Below, one piece after another: positions 36,301 to 48,400 of a DNA stretch of 64,000 nt (position 1 is its first letter; every line of letters starts with the position of its first letter). Below the pieces are notes generated by a model. That model did not search any database. It worked only from the letters and a program-made list of their open reading frames with translations, and had not been told where the DNA came from. The position numbers and the translations under genes were made by a program. This DNA is from Eudorina sp. 2006-703-Eu-15 (Eukaryota > Chlorophyta > Chlorophyceae > Chlamydomonadales > Volvocaceae). Where the stretch lies: the NCBI GenBank assembly GCA_003117195.1, contig BDSI01000007.1, forward strand, positions 1,302,001 through 1,366,000, in the 5' to 3' direction.

Positions 36301-38354
36301 CCCCTGGCGCCCCGCTCGCCTCCAGGCGCTCCTCCGCCCCACCACCAGGCTCGCCGTCGTCAACTTCCCTCACAACCCCACGGGGTACCTGCCCAGCGCC
36401 GCCGAGTGGTCCGCGCTGGTCGAGGCCTGCCGGCGGGTCGGGTGCTACCTGTTCAGTGACGAGATGTATCGATTGCTAGGTAGGAGCGGGGGGTCGCAAT
36501 CGGTGATTGTTTCGCGATTTCGCTGTCGTTATTGACAAAGGGGGGTCTTACTCGGGAAACAGGGGTAATCAAGGAGGTTATGCCTCAAGAGTCATTAATG
36601 TTAAGTGATACAAGTCATGCGTCCCCCCGCGCTGCCCCGCCTCCCTCTTGATCCCGAATTCCCGAGCGACGCAGAGTTCGATCCGGCGGCTCGGCTGCCC
36701 AGCGCCGTGGATCTGTACGACAAGGCGATCACGTTGAGCGGGCTGTCCAAGGTGAGCTGGCTGACACCTACCACCCTAGAAACGAAACCCGGGTCACTGC
36801 TGAGTGACACTCGGTGCCCTGTTTGACTATCCTGATCCGCAAGCCGTCGAGGCGAAGAAGCCACTCTGCAGTAGTTGCAGAGACGGCCGCAATGCAGTAC
36901 GAGACTTTTGGGACTCTGTTGACCTCTCGTTCCGTTTCCTTGCGCTTGACTGGTGGACGTGCCTGTGGGCCGCGTCTTGGGGCTTCCGCGACGTTATGCG
37001 CGAGCAATGGAGGACTGAACACGCGGGGTTTGTGCTGTTCGCCCGTGTGCTGTGGACGCGGCTCGCCAGGCGTTCGGGCTGCCGGGCCTGCGCGTGGGCT
37101 GGCTGGCGGTCCAGCCGCCGAGCTACCCGGTGCTCAGCCGCGTGGCGGAGCTCAAAGACTACACCACCATCTGCAGCGCAGCTCCCAGCGAGGTGAGTTT
37201 GACCCTCCGGGTGAAATTGAATTAACCGTGGGCCCAGCTTGTACGACTTGTACGGCACGCCATCAGCACGCGCCGCCATCAGCACGGCATACGACAAGCA
37301 TTAGGAGCAAAAACGCCTGCACAGCAAAGGTCGCAAACCACGTAGTATATTTCATTCCCACCTAGCTCCTGACCTCCGGCCGTTACCATCACACAGCCCC
37401 GGACCTGTACGGTTTGCGTACCCACAGCCAGCCCTGGGAACTGCTGCCCATAACCCGATGCCCCCGATGCCTCCGACGCCTCCATGCATTCGTAGAGCTT
37501 TCCTGCCTGTAGAGTCCGTGGATGGGGTGTCGCGGGCCATGCTCCTCCGTGCTCGTCCGTGGCTGCCGGCGCAGGTCCTCGCGTTGGCGGCGCTGCGCGC
37601 CAAGGAGGCGCTGCTGCAGCGCAACATGGACATCCTGCGGGCCAACCTGAAGGCCGTGGAGGACTTCGCGCGGGAGTTCGAGCACGTCCTCAGGTACCGC
37701 CCGCCCGCGGCCGGCTCCGTGGCTTTCCCAAGGTGCGCTGGCCGCGTGGCCGGACGGTTGGCTGTGGGGGGTCGATCCACTAGGTGCTGGCTCAGCAGAC
37801 TGACCTCCGCAAGTGCGACTGAGACGCGGTGTGTCCGTCAGCCGCGTGCGGCCGCACCGGATGGTGGGACATAGGCTGGTTGAGAGCCCGGGGGGTGGCT
37901 GCGGGTTCTCCAGACAAATGCCCGGACAGCGTGCCGGCGTTCGCTGAGCGGCGTGCTTGAAATGAAGGTGACAGCAGCTCCTGCGGGTTGGTGTGGTATG
38001 GTAAACCGTTCCGTTACAAGGTGCGGGCAACACGCGCTGCGACGTCTGCGCTTGGTTTCACCTGTCATTATTGCGATTGCCACTGCCCGCAGATTGGGCA
38101 ACGGGGAGGGCATCGAGGAGTTCTGCGAGCGGGTGGTCAACGGGTGCGGTGTGCTGCTGCTGCCGGCGACCGTGTACGACCATGGGCCCAGCAGCGCCAA
38201 GGGGCACTTCCGGATCGGGCTGGGTCGGCGGGACTTGCCCCAGTGCCTGGAGGTGTTGAGGGGCTTCCTCCTGCAGCCGCAGCCGCTGCAGCCGCAGCAG
38301 CAGCCGGAGGACGCGGAGCAGCAGCCGGCAGAGCAGGCGACGCCCAACCCGTGA
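33394..38354 (+). CDS. Class I/II PLP-dependent aminotransferase
   Basis: Thirteen exons join in phase: 33394-33414, 33635-33658, 33829-33941, 34211-34256, 34481-34556, 34943-34989, 35509-35545, 35794-35882, 36326-36479, 36675-36751, 37070-37192, 37575-37732, 38093-38354, for 408 residues. The start MVSCRTS is followed by the GLPAFKLERYFAIWEF segment and LLCCSDCEP. Fold-type I features are clear: GAPQECIYLAMMAVLQPGDH, VVTYPGYQSL, NFPHNPTG (cofactor contacts), FSDEMYR with the pyridine-contact Asp, and ITLSGLSKAFGLPGLRVGW with the Schiff-base Lys in SGLSK. The C-terminal GHFRIGLGR carries the substrate-carboxylate Arg. It transfers amino groups between amino and keto acids; substrate is not decidable here. 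There is no obvious organelle presequence. The 33393 ATG with a GTAAGT donor is preferred because it alone opens the frame; the first two exons are very small and therefore less certain than the rest. Confidence 0.92.
34691..34768. repeat. (CAGT)n microsatellite
   Basis: About 18 CAGT tetranucleotides, nearly perfect until 34745, in the intron 34557-34942 of the aminotransferase gene. Confidence 0.95.
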
Positions 38355-39428
38355 AGTGCCAACCCATGGCTGGACGGATCTGGTGGGGTTTCCAGTAAAT
38401 TGGATGGTGTGGTTGGCCTTGGATGGTGTAGTTGGCGGGTATGCTGCGTTGGAACCCTGGACGACCGACAAAAAAGAGGGGCGGTGGCTTGTATGTGTAG
38501 TCCCTTATAAGACGCTGGAGGGGTCAGAATGAGCCACTCTGGAGGCCTGTTGCTGTCAACGGGACCGCACAGTGGGCCCAGTAAAGCCACAGTCCCTGGT
38601 GCGTCGCTCGCCGCCTGGAGGTGAAGGGCGTGGACAGTACGGAGGCGGGTGTGAACGTCGCCACCGTGAGCACAGCAGCCTGTGAACAGGTGCAGCTCGT
38701 GACCCCTCTCTCCTGAAGGTACCATGTCCGCGCCGATGCACAAATGCAATCCAATCCGCACTGCGGCGGTTCAACTGGGCTGCAGGTTGCAGCCCTCTGC
38801 AGCCAGAACACCGGGTCCGCCGCATATGTCACACGGCAGCCGGCCGGAACTGCCGGAGCAGTGTGTGATGTGCTACTGATGATGATCGGTCGCACTGGGT
38901 CGCTCCAATACGGTGGTTGTGGGTCGTCGAAAGCGCGACGCAACATCACGTGACAGCTCGCTCGAGCGCTGATGCACGACATGACATGACACGGTATATG
39001 ATGGTCAGCGCACACATGCAGATCCCGTCGGTCCAAAATAGCCTCATGGATTCAGTCACACCCTCGTGGTAGCAGTAGCAGCACCTAATCTCACGTACCG
39101 CAGCGCTCGTACACCGCAAACACACAGATGTGTCATATGATTAGGGATAGACACAGCAGACAGCGCATCAACACGACTCGCACGCATGCCCAGGCACCGG
39201 TGCTCCGCCCCTCCCTCGACCGGGTGACCAAGTAAGGGTTCGTCCTGGACTGGCTTGTCTTTCGCTGTTGGATCACCCGCTGCCTCTTGATCACCACCCG
39301 CAGAATACGGTACCCGCGCTCCGGCAACCTGGTCGGACCAGTGGAGGTCCCAGCGAACGGACTCGCCCGCTCGCACACACACGCACCACCTGCTGGCGTC
39401 ACGGCGCCCATCGGCGCTCGACAACGAT

Positions 39429-39592
39429 ACGGGGCGCTACAGCATCACGGACTACACCACCTTGGGACTACTTATGGTCGACATACTTCGCCCTGGCGTA
39501 TTGGTAACTCTGGTCTCGGTCTCAGTCGTCGGTTGCATTGCTGGACACGGTTCTGCTTATTCGCGGCTCAGCTTTTCTCCTTGCTAACACAC
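39429..39592. mobile_element. 164-bp dispersed element, copy 2
   Basis: The second copy of the element at 30603-30766, in the same orientation and with two substitutions. Here the left flank is not a CA run (it reads CGACAACGAT) and the right flank continues ACACGCACCATACATC. The shared block therefore ends within the AC stretch, suggesting an AC-rich 3' tail. It lies downstream of both convergent genes. Confidence 0.75.
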
Positions 39593-39674
39593 GCACCATA
39601 CATCATACCGGCGCTGATAGCCGGTCACCCTGTCATAGACGCCCAACCAGTCCATGGCCCACCCGTCGCAGTGG

Positions 39675-39724
39675 AGCGACCGGAGCGACCGGAGCACCGG
39701 AGCGACCGGAGCGACCGGAGCACC
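39675..39724. repeat. GAGCGACCG minisatellite
   Basis: Five to six imperfect 9-bp units (GGAGCGACC / GGAGCACC) next to the 164-bp element. Confidence 0.85.
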
Positions 39725-39908
39725 GCAACTACTGGCATCGCCGCCGCGGCGGATAGGGAATCGCGAAGAGGACAAATCCAGCAGACGCGATACGTGATAC
39801 AAGAACGACGCCCCGTGCTCCTGGAGCCTCAACACCGACCCGCACGCAGGAGTGCGCCGGCGGTGCCGCCTTGACCCGCCAACACGCCCATCCCGCCGTG
39901 CGGCTCGC

Positions 39909-42023
39909 CTACGCCTTCTGCACGGCCTCACGCAGCATGGTCTGCAGCTCGCCGTTGCCCAGCATCTGCTCGGCAATGTCGGCGCCGCCAACAAACTCGC
40001 CGCCGACGTACAGCTGCACACGGGAGTATGCGGCATCAGGCCGAGAACAACGGGCTTACTCAGGCGGTGGCAGATGATGCGCTGGGCGTAACATGTAACT
40101 GCTGACCAAGCAAATTGCAGCCAAAAGCAGTGGAGCTCAATTCACTTCGAAAAGGTGGAAAATTATTTCTGCCCCTTCTGCCCCGGCAGGCCGGCATATA
40201 CTTGGACTGCACGTGCATTGGTGCCGCTGCCAGCCTGGTCCTGATGCCGTGGGTGGCCGTGTGGATCAGAAACATACACCCACTGGCTAGAAACAGATTT
40301 TCATAAGGAAAGGAACAAGAAAAAGCAAAAATTGAGGATAAAATTGGCGGGTCTTTGGCGGGCTGTGTGTTCCCGCACCAGCACAACGGAATGCCCACCT
40401 GCGGGATAGTCGGCCACTGGCTGTACGACTTGATGGCCTCCCGCAGACCCGGGTTGTGGTACTCGTCCAGCACGTTCACCACCTCGAAGTCCGTCTGGAG
40501 GGCCGCGTCCGGGAAGGCGGCCGTACAACGACCCATGCGGCACCGTGACATGAATGCTTGACCAAGCAAGTACTGATATAAATACATATATATGTTTTAT
40601 ACTTCATAGCATGTGTACGTTGACGGCCGCAAGGACACGAGGCGACGATGCGATCGAGGAACCCACTGGAGACCTGGCCACCACTTCCGTGCCCAATGCC
40701 GTGACGCAAGGTGCGTTTCTGCACCTTCCCAGAGGCGTATTACGGCACCACCATCGGGAGACATCCCGCGCCGCCCATGCTCGACGCCTCGAATGCGCCC
40801 AAGCATGCCCTGCATCTGCCGTGTCGCTTTCCTTTCCAAATGTGTGCACTTATTCCCGCATCGGTCGCAGCCAGACCCCCTTGTGCGACACGCGACATCC
40901 AGGCCATGGACCCAGGACAACAGCCATTCCGCACACAAATGGGGTAAACCATCATGACCTTCCCTTGTGACGACGTTCTCAAAGGGCTGCCCTGCCGACC
41001 CGCCTACCTTGAGCGTGGTGAGGATGCTCAGCATGCGGGCACTGAAGCCGCACTGAGGCTGCTGCCGGGTCCCCTTGACGAAGACAACCACCTGAACAGG
41101 GCAGCGAGTTGATGCTCGTCAACAAGCTTGCATGCATGTCCCCGGAGTCCGGACGGCCAAGTTGCATGGTGGTCGTGCGGTTCGGTTCGGCCCTTGTGAG
41201 CGACACCAAGGACTTGCCCAGCTGGCGGCCTGGGCCCTGGCCCCACAAACGGACGCACCGGGTTCTCCTTGACGATCCTGTCAATCAGACCCTCGATGGT
41301 GATACCCTGGATGGGCTTGCCGGCGGTGAGACGGATCTCAGGCTTAGTGGCGCGCGCCACCGAGCGGGACTGCCACTTCGTCTCCCCAGGCATGTTGCCC
41401 GGCGGAATGTTGCCGCCCTCAGCCACTGCGACGCAGCAATAAACTCGCAATTCATCTGGCAGGCTTGCGTGTGTTACATCATCACCATCCATGTTAAAGC
41501 GCAGCGCGCAAGCCCGTAGGCGAACTACATCCCCGGCAATGCGCACGCGATCCCCGGACCTACATGCCTCCTCCACCCACGACTTCCAAGCGTTGGTCAG
41601 CCCCTCACGGCTCGCGTCGTCCACAATTTCATACTTGACGGAGGCGGTCAAGTCTGGGAGCTCTTGCATGTGGCCCGCCACGCTCGTGCCAACCTGTTCC
41701 GGACAGTTCGTTCGCGTCATGAACCGGCCAACTGACAGGGAACAAATCGAGGCATCTACCTTGCGAGTCAACCCAATGTACTGTAGGACGCCTGCTTTGT
41801 CAAATACTGCGTAAACGCCAGCTGAGTTGGGAAATTGACTCAGCTCGCCTTTATCCATCACTGGCACAGCCGCAATATCCCGCATAGCCGCCCGCATAGC
41901 AACCAGAGGACGGGTCTGAATTGGCTTGATGCTTGTGAAAGGCGCGGAAACACCCTTCGGCATGCGCGCCGCAGGCCTAGCCCTGCAGGCTGGTTGAGCC
42001 ATCTTTTGGGTCAGGGTCTGCAT
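39909..42023 (-). CDS. GRXS16: Plastid GIY-YIG / CGFS monothiol glutaredoxin
   Basis: Five exons join in phase: 41564-42023, 41259-41425, 41008-41091, 40399-40494, 39909-40013, giving 303 residues. The N-terminus ([20 protein letters not shown]) is a chloroplast transit peptide in composition. A GIY-YIG-type fold follows ([19 protein letters not shown]), then a linker with [12 protein letters not shown], then a monothiol glutaredoxin domain: [17 protein letters not shown] with the CGFS active-site cysteine, [19 protein letters not shown] with the cis-Pro and glutathione-binding GG, and the C-terminal helix. This two-domain layout is that of GRXS16 of plants and algae; the family binds Fe-S clusters in the stroma and can act in redox signalling. 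The upstream TTG at 42035 was not used, since ATG lies at 42023. The GIY-YIG part lacks proof of nuclease activity. Confidence 0.95.
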
Positions 42024-42795
42024 TTTGGAAAACAAACTGTAAGAGTCAACTCTATTGTTTCCAATTCACTCACTGCCATCGTGCAGGGTTATCGCGGTGG
42101 TTGAGATACTTCGTACACTCCGTACCTTCCTATGCGCCGCGGGCTGATCGTTATTCCAGTCCCATCAAGCCCCCCTTTGTCAGCAGATGCCTGAAAACCG
42201 TTGATTAGAATGTGCTTGAAGTCGGACAGCGAATCTATGGCAGGGAGCCTTTTGCACGACTTAACCATCCCTGCAGCGCACGGTAACATACATACACGAC
42301 TTGCTGAAGCTGCGCTCACTTAGTCATTTTCTCGTCTGTCCTCCAGTATTGCAACTGTGTTCACCAAGCACGGATACAGCAGATGTCGTACTGCTGTTGA
42401 CGCAAGCTGCGGAATCTAAGCGAGTTTAAGCTGCGGAATTTTAGCTAGTTTGGTGGTCGTCTTAGCGAGTTTGGTGGTCATACCCAGACAGAAACCCAGA
42501 GAAGAAGGGCACAATCCTCGTCCCGAGAGTTTACACCTTGTAGCACCGCCAACAGCAGCTGGCAGCAGGGCGTCTGCCCGGGCGGCTATGACAGATGTCA
42601 TGCCGCCGCAGCCACCGTGCTGCCCACTGTCCTCGCCGACGACGCATACCACGCACGACAAGGCCCAGCGCACGACGGCCCGGGACCCAGCCCGGCCCTG
42701 AAGGAGCCCAGGGCCACGCCGGCAATGCCCCCGTGCGCCCCATCCCCACAACCCCTGAACCAGCTCCAGCACGAGTGCCAACCGCGACCGCGTGC
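42024..42795. other. Tandem intergenic region
   Basis: This lies between the minus-strand eL20 stop and the start of the minus-strand glutaredoxin gene, so it holds the eL20 3' UTR (minus TGTAA, read as TTACA at about 42533-42537) and the glutaredoxin promoter. A minus frame at 42089-42319 looks mildly protein-like (SDFKHILINGFQASADKGG) but lacks an ATG-led family match; it may be 5' UTR or an unrecognised exon. Confidence 0.5.
42533..42537 (-). terminator. Poly(A)-type TGTAA signal of eL20
   Basis: TGTAA on the minus strand about 260 bases past the eL20 stop, the usual signal in Chlamydomonas-type algae. Confidence 0.5.
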
Positions 42796-44650
42796 TTAGA
42801 ACATGGCCACGTTGGGGCGGTTCGCCTTGAACAGCGTCCGGAACTCCGGCTTGGATGGGCGCGCCAGCTTGTGCGTGATGGGGAACTGGATCTTCTCGTT
42901 GTGGAACTGCTTGGTGTTGGCGCGCTTGCAGCTGTGGTAGTCGACAGTCGCCGTCTTGATGATCTGGATGGACGACGGCCGCACGCGGTGGCGCGACGCC
43001 ATCTCCTGGTACATCTGAGCGACGGCGCCGTTCAGGGTCACGTCGCGGTACTCCTTGTACATGTTGTGCACGCCCGTGCGCGACTGGTAGCGAACCCACA
43101 CGCCGTAGTTCTTAGCCAGGGTGGGCTTGCGCTCGAAGATCTGTCAAGCGGCGACAACAGCCGATCGCGTGGCAAAGGGCAGGGCGCGGCACGTCAAGAG
43201 ATGGAACATCCCGTTTGGGGATATCAGATCAGCGGGGCGGGTCCAGGCATAGGACAATGCTCCTTGCAGCTCTGTACTCGATGAAATACGTGAGGCAAAA
43301 AGGCATCCCAATCTGTAGACCACTCCAGCGCCAGCGAACCCAGGACAACGGTACCCCGGGGTAACCCCGGGGCAGCCCAGAATGCTGCACGTGGCGGGCC
43401 ATTTGGGGGGGGGCTGAGAATTGAACCCCGTTGAACCCCATGCAACGCTGCGGCGGACGGCATTGAAAGCAGACAGTGGCCGACACTAAGCGTAACGCAA
43501 CCGCAAGACTGCTTAGGCTGCCCAAACCACACGGACCATGACCTCAGCAGACCTATCTTGGTGCTGAGACGGTCAATCCTGGCAGAACCTAAAGCCGTCA
43601 GGACGGTGGACTCTGACGGAAACCCACTATGGCCGGGACACCCGGCATGCCTTCAGAATGGCTAGAGGCAAATAGCCTCAGGCTGTATGTCCCTACTAGG
43701 TTAAGGAGACCATACCACACAAATGGTTTGCACAAAGAGCAGTCAGCTGTCGATTCGCTGTGTCTGCAGAGCACAGCTGGCCATGCAACCCAAATGAAGC
43801 ATAAAGAGGCTGTCCGGACTCAAGAAAGGTTTCGTGTCGTTTGCTGCATGTGGGGGCTTGGGAGCTGCTGCCGACCCCAAATAGACATGGCTCATAGCTC
43901 AGGCCATGCTGGTCCGCGCGTTGTCCACACAGTCGGAGAATGTGGGTATACCTTCTCCCGACCCCCTTCTGCTTGCCGCTGCGCCCAACTGCATCCCCGT
44001 CATGGCTCCCGCCGCCGCCATCGAGCGGCGGTTGCGACCGTCGGGTTGTCGTCCGCCCAATGCCACAGGAACTGCTCCCCAGGTACCGAGCCCAAAATAG
44101 GGTCCCGACACTCCACGCGCCAGGGCGCTGCCGCTGGCTGCACTGCTTCTCCAGGTCCGAGGCTGCTGATAGGTGCCGTCTCCAGTCGCCCAGGTTTGAG
44201 GACCCCTCCGCCAGAACTCAAGAACTGCTCACCTCATTGCACGAGACGATCTGACCGTTGGCCTTCTTCACACGCCTCAGCTTCCTGAGGAAGTACCTGC
44301 AAACGAGTCGGGTCCCACCATTTGCAGCCGTCAACGAGCCTCCCGAAAACGAATCACGAACTCCCAGGAACCAACAGCGATTCAAAGAAATAATATTATT
44401 CAGCGTAAATGCAAAGTGCCTTCAAGGTGCTCGCGGAAGCCTCCTTCGTGCACAGCGCCGTCGCAAGGCCGGGACACTGAGGCTGAACCGATACGGGCGA
44501 GCTGATTAACGCCATGCCTCACCAGAACTTGCTCTTGGCCTTGACGTCATCCTCAGCCCACACCTTCATGCGGTAGACAGTCGGGGTGGCATCTGCGGCC
44601 GTGGGCAGGTGGCGGCCCACCACCTGGTACTGGTGGAACTTGAAGTTCCC
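42796..44650 (-). CDS. RPL18A: Cytosolic 60S ribosomal protein eL20 (L18a)
   Basis: Three coding exons are certain: 44523-44650, 44233-44296, 42796-43140, in phase, with 178 residues visible. The text from [15 protein letters not shown] through [56 protein letters not shown] and [10 protein letters not shown] to the NVAMF end is eL20 along its whole length. Eukaryotic eL20 begins with a Met just before this segment, so the initiator ATG should be alone or nearly alone in an upstream exon before the acceptor at 44651. The best candidate is the minus-strand ATG followed directly by GTGAAAG at 45019-45017; another ATG-GTGATG lies at 44780-44778. It is a structural protein of the large cytosolic subunit. 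The 1.1-kb intron 43141-44232 is unusually long for this gene and holds nothing recognised. Confidence 0.96.
43141..44232. other. Long eL20 intron
   Basis: Bounded by GTGAGC at the 44232 end and TTGACAG at the 43141 end (minus strand). No conserved coding content is seen; the frame 43629-44288 on the plus strand has no motifs. A small intronic RNA is possible, as ribosomal protein genes often host snoRNAs, but no C/D or H/ACA box pair was identified by eye. Confidence 0.5.
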
Positions 44651-45490
44651 CTGTAAGGAAATGTAGAAGATATTCCGCTTCAATTTGCACTGTGGAGGCT
44701 CGGCTCAAACGGCAAAATGTTCCCAAGTGTGTTCAGGAAAGCCTACTTGCAAACTGCATCTCCCGCACCTGCATCACCATTTTAGCAGGTTCTAGTAACG
44801 CACCCCGGAAAGAGGGACTTCTGTGGCCCCTCAGCCCTCAAAACTGCATTGCGCAGGGCCCCGCACAAGGCCCACTTACCGAACTCCGGAAAACAGCTCG
44901 TTCGACTATCCCATCATTCGGAATACTGTACTCTTTACGTTAATCAATTTGTATGCGTGGCAACCCTAAAAAACGGTCAGGTGTCCGGCTTCAAACACTG
45001 TTCCCGCGTCTTTCACCATCACGGTGTTTCAGTAGGTGCGCGACCTCGCTTGCGGGATTGGCATAGTATTTAAGGAACGTTTGAAATCGAAATGTGTAAG
45101 CGATGGGCTTGTCGTGATCGATGGGTATATCCTGACACACATTTGCACCTTTCTGGAGAATTCGGGTGCTGGCGTTACCCCGCTGCCATTCTCTGCAACT
45201 GCATCGCATTTTCAGTACTCACTGGAAGCATGGGGTGTTGGTGTTCACACCGCCGGGTACCGGCAGTCCGCCACTGCCATCGATATGCCCAACGAAGCCC
45301 CATGACGCTCCTAGAATCATTTCTTTTCCCCTTAGTGTGACACGCACTCTAACCCAAACAATGCTCCAACACCTTTGCATCGACAGGCCAGGGCCTCAGT
45401 TATAGGGCCGCGGCCACTCGGTATCGGCGACATTCGTGATCGCTCGCCGCTGCCTGATCACCGTCGGAGCACTCTCCTACAGCCGCCACA
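44651..45490. promoter_or_regulatory. Divergent eL20 / CYP40 promoter region
   Basis: Holds the eL20 first intron, 5' exon and promoter, plus the CYP40 promoter. If the eL20 ATG is at 45019, fewer than 475 bases separate the two coding starts, so the genes share a compact bidirectional promoter. No sequence element is assigned. Confidence 0.5.
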
Positions 45491-48400
45491 ATGCCGCTCC
45501 AGAAGCGCGACCCGAGCAACCCGGTGGTGTATTTGGACATCACCATCGGCGGCGAGTCAGGTCCGTGTGGCTCTTCCTCATGCGTTGGTTTCGAGGATCA
45601 GTACACCGATTCGGGGGACATAGGGGATGGTCCGCAGCGGGATCGCAAGCCCAGCAGGCGTTGGCGCCATAAGGTGTCCGCGCCCACGCCTTGCGGGAGG
45701 AGGTCAGGATCTGCCTCCTTCAGCGGGCCTTCCACCGAACACTTGGCTTAGTGGAAAACCCGACCCGGGTCGCAGGGCGGGGGTTTCGCCGCAGGACCTG
45801 TTCGCTCTCGCCCACCTTGTCAGGTCTGCCGCCGGACCCATTACCCTAACCTAGATGACACGATTTGGAAACCAGAGAAGCACGCGGTGTGCATTGCAGC
45901 CCTGCTGGTCTCATTTTACTTAACAACAAGTCGACAAGCTTCCCATCCGAAGGGCGCCTGTCGAAAAGCTTTTTGCGCACGTGTTGACTTGGCTGCCCTG
46001 CGCCCTGTCCTGTCCTCCGGCGCAGTGGGTCGCATCTTGCTGGAACTCTACAAGGATGTGGTGCCAAAGGTGCGCGTTCAGCTGACAAGCGCCGACCCAC
46101 CCGCGCCGACTTGGTCGGGACAACTTTGTCGCCTCTGTGATTCTGCATAACTCGTACGCAACGCCTGCCGGGCTGGACCCGGCTCGTCTCGCGGCTCAGT
46201 TGCACATCACAGCATCCACAGCACCATTGCAAGAAGCTGGATTTTCCCCGACGCCTGCGGCGCTTCCCGCAGACCGCCGAGAACTTCCGGGCTCTGTGCA
46301 CGGGCGAGAAGGGCGTGGGCGAGAAGGGCAAGCCGCTGCACTTTCTGGGATCCACATTCCACCGCGTTATTCCAGGTATGATTGACGGGGGAGGTTGCGG
46401 GCCCAGCGATGAAGCGATGCCCCACCCCATGTTCATCATTTCGTCATGCCTACCGTTCAAGGCAAAGACATTCCGGAGTGAACCCGTCTTGGGGCGATTG
46501 CACAAGTTGCAGTCGTCCAAGACGCGACTCCATCTTGTGGAGATGGGATCCGGATGGCGCGGGGAGCCTCGGAAGGTCGCACGGGCGGCAATAGGCTGCT
46601 GTGCCGCGGCACAAACAGGACAAGGCCCCCCAAAAACCTCTATTGTGGGAGGTTGTACGCTTTTGGTGGGCACGCTATGTGGTTGATGGAGGCGCGGTTC
46701 AAGGGACTCCGCATAGCGACGGAGGAGGAGGTGACCCACGTGGTTGCGTGGGGCCAGGGAAGATAGGGGCCACGCCTCCGGGTCGCTTTTGCGCGCCCCA
46801 CCCTTCAACACGAAATAACCCCAACAAGCCTTGACGCACCGGCGGTCGCCCTCGCAGATTTCATGATCCAGGGAGGTGACTTCACCGCCGGCAACGGGAC
46901 AGGTGGGCGGTCGCGCAGAGGGAGGGTGACTCCCTCGCGGTTTCGCTGTCTTGATTGGCATCATAAGAGACGAGTCGCGCATTCGCTGAACACACTGCGC
47001 GCGGTGCTGAGAAGCACTGAGTACCACGGCAGCTGGGATGATAGCAGACCCGGGGCTGCCGCCGCAAGCAGCGGCGCCGCGGGACGGCGCGTTGTGGTCG
47101 GGACCACCTGCTTGACACGCAGTGGCGGCCCACGCACGACCTCTGCATGTTTTCAGTGGTGTCCTTCCCGACCAGCAAGCCGCGTCGATCCGCACGGGGT
47201 CCTCTAAGCCGAGGTGCTCTCTCGGCAAGTTGGCATCGGGACGGAGCGGCGACCCGGGACGAGCGAGGGGAGCTGCTCGCTTGGGTGTGCTTGATGGGAA
47301 GCCCACCCACCCAGAACCGCCCAGGCCCGGATGCTTACCAAAACCTTGGCATGCACGCAGGCGGCGAGTCGATTTACGGCGATCGATTCGAGGACGAGGA
47401 CTTCTCGCTGCTGCACGACACGCCCGGGCTCCTGTCCATGGCTAACGCGGGGCCCAACACGAACGGCAGCCAGTGAGTCGATGATGCCGTGGCCGGCATG
47501 TGCGCCACTTGGGGTTGGCGCTGTGGTGGGATCCGATGGCGTTGGGTGCGGTGTCGGGTGCGTGCGGACAGCCGCATGCTGGAGCCGCGGTGCCGGCAAG
47601 GCGGCTCGGGGCCGGAGTGGCGCAGCGCCGCGCCTCGTCCCGTGCTGCGCGGGGCGTCCGTGCGGTGGCATCGGGGGCGGAGGAGGCGGACGCCACCCGG
47701 CCATCACACGCCACTGACGCAACCCTCACTCTTTGCCTTGCACGTTTCGGCGGCGACATGCAAGCGTCGTGTGTTGCTGCGCTCCCTAACCCCCACGCTC
47801 CAAAACCCTGCCTCCATCCTCGCAAGGTTCTTCCTCACGACCGTGCCGACCCCGCACTTGAACGGCAAGCACGTCGTGTTCGGTCGCGTGCTCAAGGTGA
47901 GCGGATGGGCGCGGGGTGGGTGGCGGAGGGGGTGGGTGGCGGAGGGGGTGGGTGACGGCCTAGGGCTGGGGATGGTGTCGGACCTGGGGCGCCAGGATGT
48001 GCGCCCAGCCTTTCGGCGGGCGTCAACTCGTCCATCGTTCGCCGTAATTGCTCAAGCCCTGCTGGCGCGTTTGCCGCACTGCCGGAAACCGGATCCTGTT
48101 GGCGAACGACGGACCTTTCCCCCTGGAGGAAAACCATGGTAACCCTCCCATGATGACCCTCCCATGATAACCCTCCCTGACCCCCTTCACCACACATACA
48201 GGGCATGGGTGTTGTGCGGGAAATTGAGCAGACGGAGACCGGAGAGCAGGACAGGGTGAGTCATAGATGGCCTGCCCGGTCAGGCGCGGGGCGGGCGCGA
48301 CGGTCGGTTGAGGGAGCGGTCAGATGCACGTGGGGATGCCGCGCGTGCGGAGCTGGCGGGAAGATTCAGCGAAGACAGGGTGTTGGCGGTGTTGGACAAC

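Larger units (their letters stand above)
38355..39908. other. Convergent intergenic region with repeats
   Basis: Between the aminotransferase (plus) and glutaredoxin (minus) stops, so it should hold both 3' UTRs. It contains the second copy of the 164-bp element (39429-39592) and a 9-bp GAGCGACCG-type tandem run at 39675-39724. The 38524-39036 and 37838-38761 minus frames show no conserved motifs and are not called. Confidence 0.55.

Noticed and set aside
41028..42035. Uninterrupted 335-residue glutaredoxin N-terminal exon
   Set aside because: Family alignment requires removal of 41426-41563 (joins VEEA to [11 protein letters not shown]) and the donor at CCG|GTGCGT (41258) to join VKENP to VVVFVKG; the TTG start at 42035 is replaced by ATG at 42023.
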